This document shows, in pieces, positions 44,466 through 53,009 of a stretch of DNA of 64,000 nucleotides. Numbering within the stretch: position 1 is the first letter of the stretch; each line of letters starts with the position of its first letter. The position numbers and the translations under genes were made by a program. The DNA comes from Patiria pectinifera (Eukaryota > Echinodermata > Asteroidea > Valvatida > Asterinidae), in the NCBI GenBank assembly GCA_029964075.1, contig CM057135.1:1969001-2033000 (forward strand), read 5' to 3'. The notes under the pieces were generated by a model, which saw nothing but the letters and a program-made list of their open reading frames with translations, did not search any database and was not told the origin of the DNA.

Positions 44466-44875
44466 TCGGTGGTTTCCGGGTTCGCCTACAATAATCTCGA
44501 CGTTTTTTGAGATCATCCATTTTTTAAATGCGCCTTTAAATTCGGTACCAGCGTCTACTCTCAACGTTTTGGGGTAACTCAAAGGCGATCTCGCGTAAAT
44601 CTTTACGATAGTATCTTGGGTGGAATCAGCCGTTTTAGAAACCAAAGGTTCTGCTTCTTGGTATCGACTCGCAACGTCGACAACCGTCAAAGCGTATTTA
44701 TAAGTCTTGCGTTTTACTTTATCGGCAGATAAATTTGCCAAATCGCTTGTTTCTTAAGCCCAGCTCTGATTACCATTTTATCGATTTTTGTTTGATTGTG
44801 CGAATGATCGACGGCGCTTTCACCTCTCATATAACCGCTTGGGCTATAATACAGTTTTTGAAGTTTATCCATCAT
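44457..44875 (-). pseudogene. Polinton integrase (retroviral type), fragmentary
   Basis: The start MMDKLQKLYYSPSGYMRG at 44875 is the usual Polinton integrase opening. It runs to KKQAIWQIYLPIK, where a deletion removes the segment carrying the first catalytic Asp. The core resumes in another frame as TYKYALTVVDVASRYQEAEP and contains the second Asp in LRVDAGTEF. The sequence ends at GNHRSQG, just before the expected catalytic Glu, because the region abuts the ATPase 3' end. Not functional. Divergent or convergent arrangement with the ATPase as seen here results from the deletion. Confidence 0.85.
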
Positions 44876-44917
44876 TTATTATAATAATAATTTAAAAGTG
44901 CTTTATACATTAAATAG

Positions 44918-45256
44918 ATGGCGTCAGCTGCTGTAATGATGGTTGGAGGTGCGATCATAAACGCCTTAGCTTTTACTGGTTCAAACTTTTTATTTTCAAG
45001 TCTGAAACAGAGTGATGCCGACGAGGAGCGTAAGAGACACGATTTAGCGGAAGAACAACTCTCAGCCGCCAGAGATCAGTGGTCTCGAGAACGAACGAAA
45101 CGACTCGATTTTCTCGACGAACGTATCAGAAAGCAAAATGTTTCTAAACAAACATTTTACGACGTTAACAAAGCGTTGCGTTACTACTCAAGGGTGAGAG
45201 AAAAGAGGTGGTCATTACCCTGGACAGATACCAGAACCACCGCAGTCTTTACATAA
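44918..45256 (+). CDS. Small Polinton protein: hydrophobic N-terminus, coiled coil
   Basis: Starts MASAAVMMVGGAIINALAF, a hydrophobic segment of ~20 residues, followed by a highly charged helical stretch (DEERKRHDLAEEQL to RIRKQNVSKQTF). I recognise it as a recurrent small ORF next to integrase in invertebrate Polintons, probably structural; its function is unknown. The last ~15 residues run into the antisense Cys-rich gene, so the authentic C-terminus may be lost. AT-rich TATTATAATAATAATTTAAA precedes the start. Confidence 0.6.
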   Translation: MASAAVMMVGGAIINALAFTGSNFLFSSLKQSDADEERKRHDLAEEQLSAARDQWSRERTKRLDFLDERIRKQNVSKQTFYDVNKALRYYSRVREKRWSLPWTDTRTTAVFT

Positions 45257-45685
45257 ACAGCGTTGACAACCATGTTTACAGATACTAGAACCACCGCAAT
45301 CTTTACATAAGTAGCGTTGTCGATTATGTGGACAGATACCACAACCACCGCAATCTTTACAATAGTAGCGTTGACGACCATGTTTACAGATACCAGAACC
45401 ACCGCAATCTTTACATAAGAAGCGTTGACGACCATGTGGACATTGTCGTTGTTGTTTAATTTTACTTCTACACTCAGCGCAGATTTTGTATTTTTCACCG
45501 TTTGGTTTGATGCTTAGATCGTTACTTTTACAAAACTTACACACGTTTGATTTTGAGTAAAATTTTTGTTTGATTTTATCCCTACACATATCACACGTCT
45601 TGTAAGTTTCACCGTTTGATTTCATACCGAATTGTTCAAGCTTGCAGGATTTATGGCACTGAACACAAACGTTTAATATTGTCAT
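45215..45685 (-). CDS. Cys-rich zinc-ribbon repeat protein
   Basis: 156 residues. The N-terminal half has three CxxC pairs (CVQC, CDMC, CKFC) with the linker SNGETYKTC/PNGEKYKIC. The C-terminal half has four tandem 18-residue repeats, CPHGRQRFLCKDCGGSGI and close variants, with Cys and His spaced for zinc binding. The encoding DNA is a 54-bp repeat. I associate this repeat type with large nucleocytoplasmic DNA viruses and algal genomes; role unknown. It has an ATG start and an intact frame, and overlaps the 3' end of the preceding plus-strand ORF by 42 bp. Confidence 0.7.
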   Translation of the reverse strand: MTILNVCVQCHKSCKLEQFGMKSNGETYKTCDMCRDKIKQKFYSKSNVCKFCKSNDLSIKPNGEKYKICAECRSKIKQQRQCPHGRQRFLCKDCGGSGICKHGRQRYYCKDCGGCGICPHNRQRYLCKDCGGSSICKHGCQRCLCKDCGGSGICPG

Positions 45686-46085
45686 TATTTCTATTTATTA
45701 TATGATAATAAAAATTTCTCATTTTTTATTAGCGATTTTGTTGCAACAAAATCAGCAAAAATAATAGCTTACTGCTCAAGTGAAATAAGTTAGGTGCTTA
45801 ACTAAAATAACCTAGCTGCTTAACTAAAATAACATAGGTGAGTAGCAACCTACTCAACAAACTACACAGGTATTACAATTTGTTAATCAACAAAAATCAG
45901 CAACCTATTCAACAAACGTCAGCAAAATATATTTTGCTGTAAGTAAATGATAGCAATATTCGAGTATTTGCAGTTTTTGGCTATTATCATCATATCGCTT
46001 AATCTATCGTTTACACCTACGAATATCTCCGCATCTGCAACGTTGTTGCAAAAGCTACAACAAACTTAAATTCGTTTCTAATTAA
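45686..46085. other. Polinton intergenic region with short repeats
   Basis: AT-rich, with repeated words GCTTAACTAAAATAAC and CAACCTA(C/T)TCAACAAAC. This separates leftward and rightward genes, so it probably held divergent promoters. Confidence 0.4.
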
Positions 46086-46632
46086 ATGGAGGACCTAAAA
46101 CTTGCTTTAGTGTGCGGTGTGCGGTGTCGTAGCAGCCGGAAACTCTAGAAAGTACTTGGGAAAGGAATATATCGTTAAACATATCGAAGCTCCTGACAGT
46201 AAAGAACTCGAAAAGCTGTATTATCTGTACGAAACTAAATTTGGAAATGAAATTGTTCAAACAGTTGGTAAATATACTTTGAGTCTATTTACGCAAGTGT
46301 TATCCGTTGTTGCACCCGTACATGTTTTAGGATATAACGTCACTATAGATTCTGAAGAAGAACTCACCAACGACTTGAGTTCTGATCCTATTATAAGCGC
46401 GAGTATGGCTGGTATGTTGAGCGACGTTTGTTACAAGTACGGAACTTTTATATCACCCCTAGTAGCTACGATAATCACAACAAAACATTTGAAATTTAAC
46501 AAACCTAATATAATAAATGGAAGATCAGAAAGCAGCGACAGCAACGCCTGCGGCTCAACCAGCAGAGACAGAGACACCCCAACCGATAAAAACAGCGTCA
46601 TCACCGACGGTAACGAGAGTAACCGAGACTAA
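46086..46632 (+). pseudogene. Polinton small protein, frameshifted near the start
   Basis: The ATG at 46086 is out of frame with the long ORF, which is open from 46117. Between them GTGTGCG occurs twice in tandem (46110-46116, 46117-46123); a 7-bp slippage would explain the shift. The body contains charged (KELEKLYYLYETK) and hydrophobic (YTLSLFTQVLSVVAPVHVLG) parts and TFISPLVATIITT, compatible with a membrane protein. The end overlaps the next gene by about 115 bp. I do not know its function. Confidence 0.5.
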
Positions 46633-47058
46633 AAATCCTAAACGAATTCAGCAGGGTAAAGCTTTAGCCGAGCACAATAGACAGATCAAATTAAAATTAG
46701 CAAAAATGAACGTAACATCGGACGAAGCTTCGAGCTCGCCAGACTACAACTCTTGGGCCATGTGGGGTGCTATAGCGTCGGTGACTGCTCTATGTTCCGA
46801 CACCCCTATGTTCCGACAACCTAGATTGTGTTACTCCCGGTTAGGGTTAGGGTTAGGAATAGGAATATGTGCAGTCGGAACATATGGGTGTCGGAACATA
46901 GAGGTGTAACCATAGCGTCGATAATAGGAGTGGGGTTGCTGGTATTAAAAAGTAAGGCAACTGCGCTGATGGTACAGCCAGTGCCGGTAGTACAGCCAGT
47001 GCCGGTAGTAACGCAACCAACTACACCCAGCGCCCCCAAAACGCTAGACATGGAATAA
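46517..47058 (+). pseudogene. Polinton Pro/Thr-rich membrane protein, split by a MITE
   Basis: The ATG at 46517 gives an Ala/Pro/Thr-rich N-terminus, basic middle (QRIKLKLAKM-like stretch) and WAMWGAIA, the start of a membrane segment. There a 132-bp element with 8-bp target duplication (140 bp in total, two more than a multiple of three) interrupts the gene. The remaining part (ASIIGVGLLVLKSK membrane segment, then a PVPVV repeat and TLDME end) lies in the frame expected from that insertion and ends at 47058. No known domain. Confidence 0.65.
46780..46911. mobile_element. 132-bp MITE with telomere-like core, 8-bp target duplication
   Basis: ATAGCGTC flanks both sides (46772-46779 and 46912-46919). 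The ends begin GGT.AC..CTCTATG and continue through CTCTATGTTCCGACACCC, with complementary arms of about 35 bp. The loop contains about three TTAGGG-type units (46839-46857). GG-starting TIRs with 8-9-bp duplications point to the Merlin superfamily; no transposase is encoded. Confidence 0.8.
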
Positions 47059-47091
47059 AAACAACAATTTTTAAATTATTATTTAAAAACG

Positions 47092-47334
47092 ATGAGTAAC
47101 TTTGACACCAACGGAATAGCTAATACGATTTACCACGGAGCCGTCATATCAAGTCTTTCGATGGGATGCGCCATGGTAGGAAATAAACTACTCAAAATGA
47201 AAGCGCCGGATTTAAACAAACTAAGCGTAGAAGATGCGGGTAAATTGACGGGTATTATAAATGGAGCTCTGGCCACGCAAAATTGGTTGGCGGCCCAGGG
47301 TATACTACCAGGCAGTATAATGAAAACAGCATAA
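47092..47334 (+). CDS. Small Polinton protein, 80 residues
   Basis: Intact ATG-to-stop frame preceded by TTTAAATTATTATTTAAAAA, the AT-rich spacer type seen before other genes of this element. YHGAVISSLSMGCAMVGNKL is hydrophobic and Gly/Ser-rich, followed by KAPDLNKLSVEDAGKL and WLAAQGILPGS. I have the impression of a recurrent small Polinton protein; function unknown. Confidence 0.55.
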   Translation: MSNFDTNGIANTIYHGAVISSLSMGCAMVGNKLLKMKAPDLNKLSVEDAGKLTGIINGALATQNWLAAQGILPGSIMKTA

Positions 47335-47362
47335 TTTAAATAGGTTTATTAAATAAAAGAGA

Positions 47363-47515
47363 GGATTTGACTTTGACCCCGTTGATGATTACGGCAAAGA
47401 TGATTACGACGATGATGATGTAGCAGAGACCAATCTAGATTGGGACGATACTTTTGATACTACTGCACCACGTACCGACATAGATGACGTTTTAGATCAC
47501 GGAAGAGGACTATAG
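47363..47515 (+). pseudogene. Acidic ORF remnant
   Basis: 51 codons open from 47363 to TAG at 47513-47515 without an ATG. Asp-rich (DDYGKDDYDDDDV, then LDWDDTFD). It may be the C-terminal end of a gene lost by deletion; the next gene starts 17 bp later. Confidence 0.4.
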
Positions 47516-47532
47516 AGTTAAATGTTAGAAAA

Positions 47533-48405
47533 ATGGATCTTAACGGTAGAGATTTTATTAGAAACAAATTAGGTTTTACGCATTACGCAGGTAAGACGCT
47601 CAGTGACGATCAAAGTCAACAACTGCGATCGATACAACCCCAGAGTATCCCCATGATAGAACTACCCAGAGTCACCGAGATTATAGACGATTTAGAACAA
47701 GACACCGGCGCTCAAACTGAAGGATTAAATTACAGAGAACTCCAGGGTTTAGATAAAAGTCTTCAGACGTTAAGAGGTAACCTAGAACTTAATTTAGCGC
47801 GTCTCACTGAACTCGATGACGAGATTGCAGCCACGAGACAAGAACTCGACGAATCTCACAGCAAAGAGGGTCGACGAGAGTTAAACGATAAATTGAGCGA
47901 CTTAAACGTTGAAAGATCCGCCAGATTAGAAGCCGCAAAAGCCAACGAACGAGGGCTCAAAAGTCAGATCGCTAGAATCAAAGAAACGATGAATAAAATA
48001 TTAGGCGACGACATGACTCTGGCAGAAAAGATAAGAACTCTGTTTAGAGAACAAGGTGTGACCATAGTGAGTATTTTAGCCGCTTTTAGTTTAGCCATCA
48101 GCACGATAGTGAGTAGCATCGTCGCTGGCGTGAGAGGTGTGGGTGCCCCAACCACACTATTGCCAACACCAACACCAAAAGGCGGTATCAAAGAGTGGAT
48201 TTCAAAACAACTCACTAATTTTGCATCTGCTCTTAAAAAACTCGGAGCGAGCGCGTTGGGTGCTCTGCCGGGTATCATAGGCAGCGTACTCAGTTGGATA
48301 TTTAACGCGCTGAGTAAGTCCGTATCGTGGTTGGCCGAACACGTGTGGGCTTTGTTTTTGGGTGTGGGAGCCTTGGTGTTTGCGTACCTGCAAAAACGAT
48401 GGTAG
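47533..48405 (+). CDS. Polinton coiled-coil membrane protein, 290 residues
   Basis: Intact frame. Residues ~75-160 form a long charged coiled coil (LTELDDEIAATRQELDES and onwards). Then comes TLAEKIRTLFREQGVTIVSI with a hydrophobic segment (~170-195), a Pro/Thr linker and an amphipathic C-terminal part ending WALFLGVGALVFAYLQKRW. I have seen this architecture repeatedly in invertebrate Polintons; it is presumably a virion or membrane component. A duplicate of the first ~157 residues lies at 50862. It converges with the minus-strand gene ending at 48511. Confidence 0.65.
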   Translation: MDLNGRDFIRNKLGFTHYAGKTLSDDQSQQLRSIQPQSIPMIELPRVTEIIDDLEQDTGAQTEGLNYRELQGLDKSLQTLRGNLELNLARLTELDDEIAATRQELDESHSKEGRRELNDKLSDLNVERSARLEAAKANERGLKSQIARIKETMNKILGDDMTLAEKIRTLFREQGVTIVSILAAFSLAISTIVSSIVAGVRGVGAPTTLLPTPTPKGGIKEWISKQLTNFASALKKLGASALGALPGIIGSVLSWIFNALSKSVSWLAEHVWALFLGVGALVFAYLQKRW

Positions 48406-48510
48406 TTATAGTTGTAATCAAGTTTAACAACAAAACAACAACAACATAAGCCTTACCAGCACAAAGTTGGTAAGGCTTATTTTTTTTTTTATTAGAGTGT
48501 AGAGTGTGAC

Positions 48511-49328
48511 TTATTGCGTTGCCTCGTAAGCCAAAATACACATGCCAACGATAGCTAACATTCCTACCGTCAACGATAATTTTTCGTCTCGGTGAGTTTG
48601 TAGTTTCGTGGGCTCCTGGGTTAAAACTGTAGGTGTTGGCGCTGGTGTTGGTGATGGTGATACAACATCGTTCGTCATAGGCTCTGGGGGTGTTGGTGGC
48701 GCGACGTCATCGGTGTCATCAAAAGAGTCGTCCGGTTGAGGTTGCGAGTTTAAATCTAACACAAAACCAGTTTTCATACTCTGGGTAGCGATTTGAAGAT
48801 TGTTGTTATAGCCGTCGTGCGTTTCAACCCTCAAGTTCATATCCGATGGAATTAAATACAACCCCGGTTTCACGACGAAGTTTAAAGGCGTTCTGGCATA
48901 CTGCAAAGAGTCTTGAAATTGATTGATACTCGTTTCCATGTCGTCTACTGCATTGATGATATCTTCAACGATGACGTTAAATTGTCTCTGAGCGTCTAAT
49001 CCGGTGTTAATACGCTCGTTTTTGTTTGAGCCTGCGCACCGAGTAAAGCGTTCACGTAAGATCTGATCGATTCGTTGATGTTTATGATTCCCACGGAGGT
49101 AAACGAACTTTTGGCGGGTATAAAATCTAACCAAGCCTTTTGTACCGATTTGTTTTGTTCGATAAAGGCTACGGTGTAATCGCTGTAGCGCCCCAAACCC
49201 TTGGGTGGATCTTCCAAACCAAACCCCATTTTAGTTCCACCCATCATATTTTTACGATATTGACTATACTCGAGGTTAAGGTCGGTTGTATCATAATCGC
49301 TTCCAGGTACGGGAACGTAAGGGCCCAT
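48511..49328 (-). pseudogene. Polinton protein with Pro-rich stalk and C-terminal anchor, frameshifted
   Basis: Starts MGPYVPVPGSDYDTTDLNLE at 49328 and runs to about 49025; then the frame changes near a T/A-run (AACAAAAACGAG on the minus strand) and continues as TGLDAQRQFNVIVEDIINAV down to 48511. The middle has RTPLNFVVKPGLYLIPSD, the latter part is Asp- then Pro/Thr-rich (SPSPTPAPTPT) and the end has a hydrophobic segment LTVGMLAIVGMCILAYE. The layout suggests a membrane-anchored surface or minor capsid protein. The assignment is inferred from architecture only. Confidence 0.55.
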
Positions 49329-50836
49329 GGATTAATTCCGATTTGCGCGCGCCCATTGCGCATGCGGGCAAACTCGAACAAAGGAGATTTTGAACCCACT
49401 GGCCCGCATCGGCACGCATCTGCCCGCATTGGCACGGACTTGCTCGCAGTGGCACGCAAACGGGCTCAGTGCCTGGCGGTACAACATTACAAACAAACCG
49501 CAGAAATGCACAATAGACATCGTCTTGGACTTTAGCCATTGTGTCCCTTAATCCGCTCATTAGTTGGTTGTAAACACTTGGCAGGGCCAAGCATGACTCA
49601 TCTACTCTGGTGGTACCAATAATTACACGCATTCCAAAATGACAGAAAATGTTAACGAAATGTTAATGATAAAAGTGCCCAGGAAAGGACAGGAAATGCC
49701 CCAAACATAACCGCGTGAGCCGGTACTTTCATTTAAAACACCGTGTAAAATTAAAATCTACTTGAAAAATCGAACTGTCTTTATCATAACTTTATAAATA
49801 AAAATGGTACGGAGTGGTACACTCGTACCCAGAAAGTGCAGACTTTTATTGAAACAGTGGTATGAAAGAAATTATTAAAAGCTTGCCGCACCTTGCCGCA
49901 AAGAATTTTTAAAGGTCGGGGTACAGAAGCGAAATGAGAGAATTTTGTACAACGGCGAGACGCCATTTGCAGCCAGACTGGTCTACAACCGTAATTATTG
50001 TACGTTGATGGAAGTGGTGTCAGACTTACATGTAGTCTGGCTCGCGGTAACAGTAATAACGCGTGCACGCATGTTCAACTTGACTCTCAATTTGAATGGG
50101 CGCGGCCCCAATTATGAGGCCTATAACTTTATCAACATATCATGATGATACGTACGTGTAGGCCTATGATTGATGTACAGCAGTGCCTATCATGACTTGT
50201 TCGTTTGATTTGCTTGATACCTTTTGATCGGAGGACTATAAAGTTGAATGATGAAAATGAACTTGATCATGTGTATTCTTTCTCTTTCAATAATTGGTGT
50301 TTAACTTGAATAATGGAGTGGAACTTTCTTAAAAATGCATATTAATATAAATTAAGAATAATGACATAAATAAAGCAGTCTTTCAACTGACTTTCATATT
50401 GACAGTAAGAACGTTCGGTGTCTTTTAAATAAAACCGAAGCTCTAGCCATACGTACGTAAAGTGTAGTACATGTACACATGTACATGTAATGTCACGTGT
50501 CATAAAAGAGTAATCAAGACACCATGGTGGCACTGCCATGCACCAACGTCTTTTATGTCGTTGGAACTCCAGCCCTTTCATCACAACCTCTTTGTCTGGT
50601 GCCGCCTTGGCCGGCTACCCAATTTCTTTTGTCAGCGTTAATCTAGGGATTAGTGTAAGCAACCCTTGCCTGTGCTCAATAGCCCGCATAAGCACGCAAT
50701 GGCACGCAGTTGCCCGCAACGGCACGCAACGGCACGCAGGGGCCTATGCAATTGCGGGCGGTTTATTTTATGACACTGGTAAAGGCTTACTAAGGTTAAC
50801 GGATCAAAGAAACCCAAACAGATTTTTGAATCTGAG
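49329..50836. other. Unclassified segment within the Polinton
   Basis: No Polinton-like gene. Arrays of 9-11-bp GGCACGCA/TGCCCGCA words lie near both sides (49400-49465 and 50684-50745), in the same orientation. The rest is AT-rich. It separates the left part of the element from the duplicated coiled-coil gene and may be an insertion or captured host sequence. Confidence 0.4.
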
Positions 50837-51318
50837 GACTATAGAGTTAAATGTAAGAAAAATGGATCTTAACGGTAGAGATTTTATTAGAAACAAATTA
50901 GGTTTTACGCATTACGCACGTAAGACGCTCAGTGACGATCAAAGTCAACAACTGCGATCGATACAACCCCAGAGTATCCCCATGACAGAACTACCCAGAG
51001 TCACCGAGATTATAGACGATTTAGAACAAGACACCGGCGCTCAAACTGAAGGATTGAATTACAGAGAACTCCAGGGTTTAGATAAAAGTCTTCAGACGTT
51101 AAGAGGTTACCTAGAACTTAATTTAGCGCGTCTCACTGAACTCGATGACGAGATTGCAGCCACGAGACAAGAACTCGACGAATCTCACAGCAAAGAGGGT
51201 CGACGAGAGTTAAACGATAAATTGAACGACTTAAACGTTAAAAGATCCGCCAGATTAGAAGCCGCAAACGCCAACGAACGAGGGCTCAAAAGTCAGATCG
51301 CTAGAATCAAAGAAACGA
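50837..51318 (+). repeat. Duplicate of the coiled-coil gene 5' part
   Basis: About 480 bp match 47509-48006 with roughly a dozen differences noticed (for example THYAGKT against THYARKT). It includes the short upstream stretch and first ~157 codons, then breaks at GAAACGA and joins unrelated coding sequence. The upstream extension of the ORF (50538 onward) is a chance open frame. Confidence 0.85.
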
Positions 51319-51321
51319 CCT

Positions 51322-51795
51322 GATGATGGTAGAAGATACGAACAGGTTGACTCAGATATAGCAGTAAGAACAGATAGAGATTGTGTTGCATCGTTGATAC
51401 CTGCGATACCCTTCGACTATTTAATTAACGACGAAAATACTTTCAATAGAGTTATAAACGATCTTATAGAAGCGTACGAAGAAGATAGACTAGACTCTGC
51501 TTTAGTATCGACCAGAATAGAAGTGGGACAAATAGGGAGATTACAAGAAACTTTAAACAATAAAAGACAAGAAAGAACACTAACCTTCGTACAACGCAAT
51601 ACGATTGTATTTTTAATAACAACTTTATCTGAAAGAAAAAGTTTCATCGGTGAAGGTAAAAAGATAGCGCTTAAATATATCGAAGGTATAATAAGCAAAC
51701 CTAGGGTTAGACTAATTAGACAAGCTGGGGTAACAATACGGGGGAGTCTTATCGTGTCTGGTGATATTTTAGATTTTATTTCTCCGAGTCTTTAG
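51322..51795 (+). pseudogene. Polinton ORF fragment, unrecognised
   Basis: The frame is open from about 51322 (GRRYEQVDSDIAV) to TAG at 51793-51795; the first in-frame ATG-like start is late, and the 5' end is the duplication breakpoint, so it is a 3' fragment. The product is charged and helical, with IPFDYLINDENTFNRVIND and ALKYIEGIISKPRVRLIR. No known domain. Confidence 0.4.
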
Positions 51796-52190
51796 CGCCG
51801 TTACCGACGTTTATTGGTTCGACTTCATTTTAAATTATATACCCGGGGTAAGTTTTCGAATATTTAGAGAATCTAAAAAGGTGACGTTGGTGGTAACCGA
51901 CGTGAATCTTAAGTTGCGTTTAAACAGAGAAGTCTCTCGATTACTCAATTTACCCAAAGGAAGACTGATACCCAAAGTGGTGTATACGGGGTCTTACAAC
52001 GTTAATCCGTTTAAATTTTTGTTTATTCGCTGCCCGAAATTAAGTACGAGTGAAAATTTCCTCGATGGTCGACCGTCTGATACCCGTGGGTACGCGCGAA
52101 CCCGAGCCTGATAGAGTCGAGGATTTCAAAAAACTTAAAAACGGTATAATCGGCAAACTGTCACCCTCAGCCCCACCTTTATTGTAGCGG
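51796..52190 (+). pseudogene. Polinton ORF debris, unrecognised
   Basis: Three short frames join in order: VTDVYWFDFILNYIPG, then TLVVTDVNLKLRLNREVSRL with NFLDGRPSDT, then VEDFKKLKNGIIGKLSPSAPP ending at TAG near 52185. The frames change near 51860 and 52085. The fragments look like one decayed gene; possibly a minor structural protein, not established. Confidence 0.3.
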
Positions 52191-52421
52191 TCATCGTATC
52201 TTTTTAAGGCTTTCTATGACTGAACGTTTATCAGTCAACCTTACACAAAGCATTGACGTTAGGTTAAAACATTTAAGTGGCTCCCCGCGGGAGCCGGTAA
52301 GATAAAACATTCAAGTGGCTCCCCGCGGGAGCCAGTAGGATATAGTTGCTGGTACCTGACGTTTGCCGCGGGAAATTCCCCTATATTTTCCCCCAATTAT
52401 TTTTAGAACCGATTAGTTGCT

Positions 52422-52600
52422 GGTACCTGACGTCAGATTTCTAAAAATTTGCCTCGGGGTATTTTTCCCATTTTGATCCGGTACCTGACGTCAGATTTTC
52501 TAAAAATTTGCCGCGGGGGATTTTTAGAAACGAGAGCGACGTGTCCAGGCTTGCCACAGATTTTCCATTTTCATCTGGTACCCCCACTATCCCTACTACT
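52422..52600 (-). repeat. Polinton right TIR
   Basis: Reverse complement of 41376-41554. Just inside it a third, degenerate GGTACCTGACG/TTGCCGCGGG unit occurs (52351-52372), and two AGTGGCTCCCCGCGGGAGCC words (52276, 52314) mirror a similar palindrome near the other end (42802-42821). Confidence 0.92.
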
Positions 52601-52951
52601 GGTGAACATTTAAGAATTACGTTAAAGGTGATAAATTATGTTTAAACAATATTATTTCTTCTTCAATACACAAATACAAAAATGTCTTATTGTGCAGGGC
52701 ATTTTCAAAGGGTTCACTACGCCCCTTGATATGGAAACGTATAGCAAATTTGTTACGGGTATATCATTTATGAACGTGAGTGTTTATATTTATAAAGTAC
52801 AATTACACTATAAATGCACTATTGAAATTTACGGAGCACTTAAATATTGTGTCGGAAAATGCGATCGATACAGGGGGAAAAAACGGTGGGGTAAGTTCAA
52901 ACCCGCCGACGTTCACACTAATTGCTTTTCCCCAAGAAATGCGTAAAACCC

Positions 52952-53007
52952 CGGGGATTTCTTCTTTAACCCTACTCCCGAGCAGGGATAAGAAATTCCC
53001 GGGGAAA
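52952..53007. repeat. Inverted repeat with CCCCGGGG ends
   Basis: CCCCGGGGATTTCTT pairs with AAGAAATTCCCGGGG, with ACCCT/AGGGA adding to the stem. Direct copies of GCTTTTCCCC...TGCGTAAA flank it (52922 and 53009). Possibly a small MITE; ends not defined. Confidence 0.55.
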
Positions 53008-53009
53008 TG

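Larger units (their letters stand above)
41376..52600. mobile_element. Polinton/Maverick element, complete ends but internally deleted
   Basis: Ends are AGTAGTAGG and CCTACTACT, the AG...CT form of Polintons. The 179-bp TIRs match almost perfectly, and GGTGA (GGTGAA if one base is shared) flanks both sides. The 11.2-kb interior encodes Polinton hallmarks: double-jelly-roll major capsid protein, FtsK/HerA-type packaging ATPase and retroviral-type integrase, plus small membrane and coiled-coil proteins. Protein-primed DNA polymerase B and the cysteine protease are not visible, and intact Polintons are usually 15-20 kb, so several kilobases have been lost. All core genes are damaged. Confidence 0.9.

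Noticed and set aside
45215..45440. CRISPR-like repeats in the Cys-rich gene
   Set aside because: 54-bp units keep a protein frame with conserved Cys/His; they are coding repeats.
46839..46857. Chromosome end or interstitial telomere
   Set aside because: Only about three TTAGGG-like units, enclosed in a MITE.
50538..51323. Single 261-residue gene spanning the array and the coiled-coil duplicate
   Set aside because: The first ~110 codons are a chance frame through the GGCACGCA array; only the part after 50862 is homologous to a gene.
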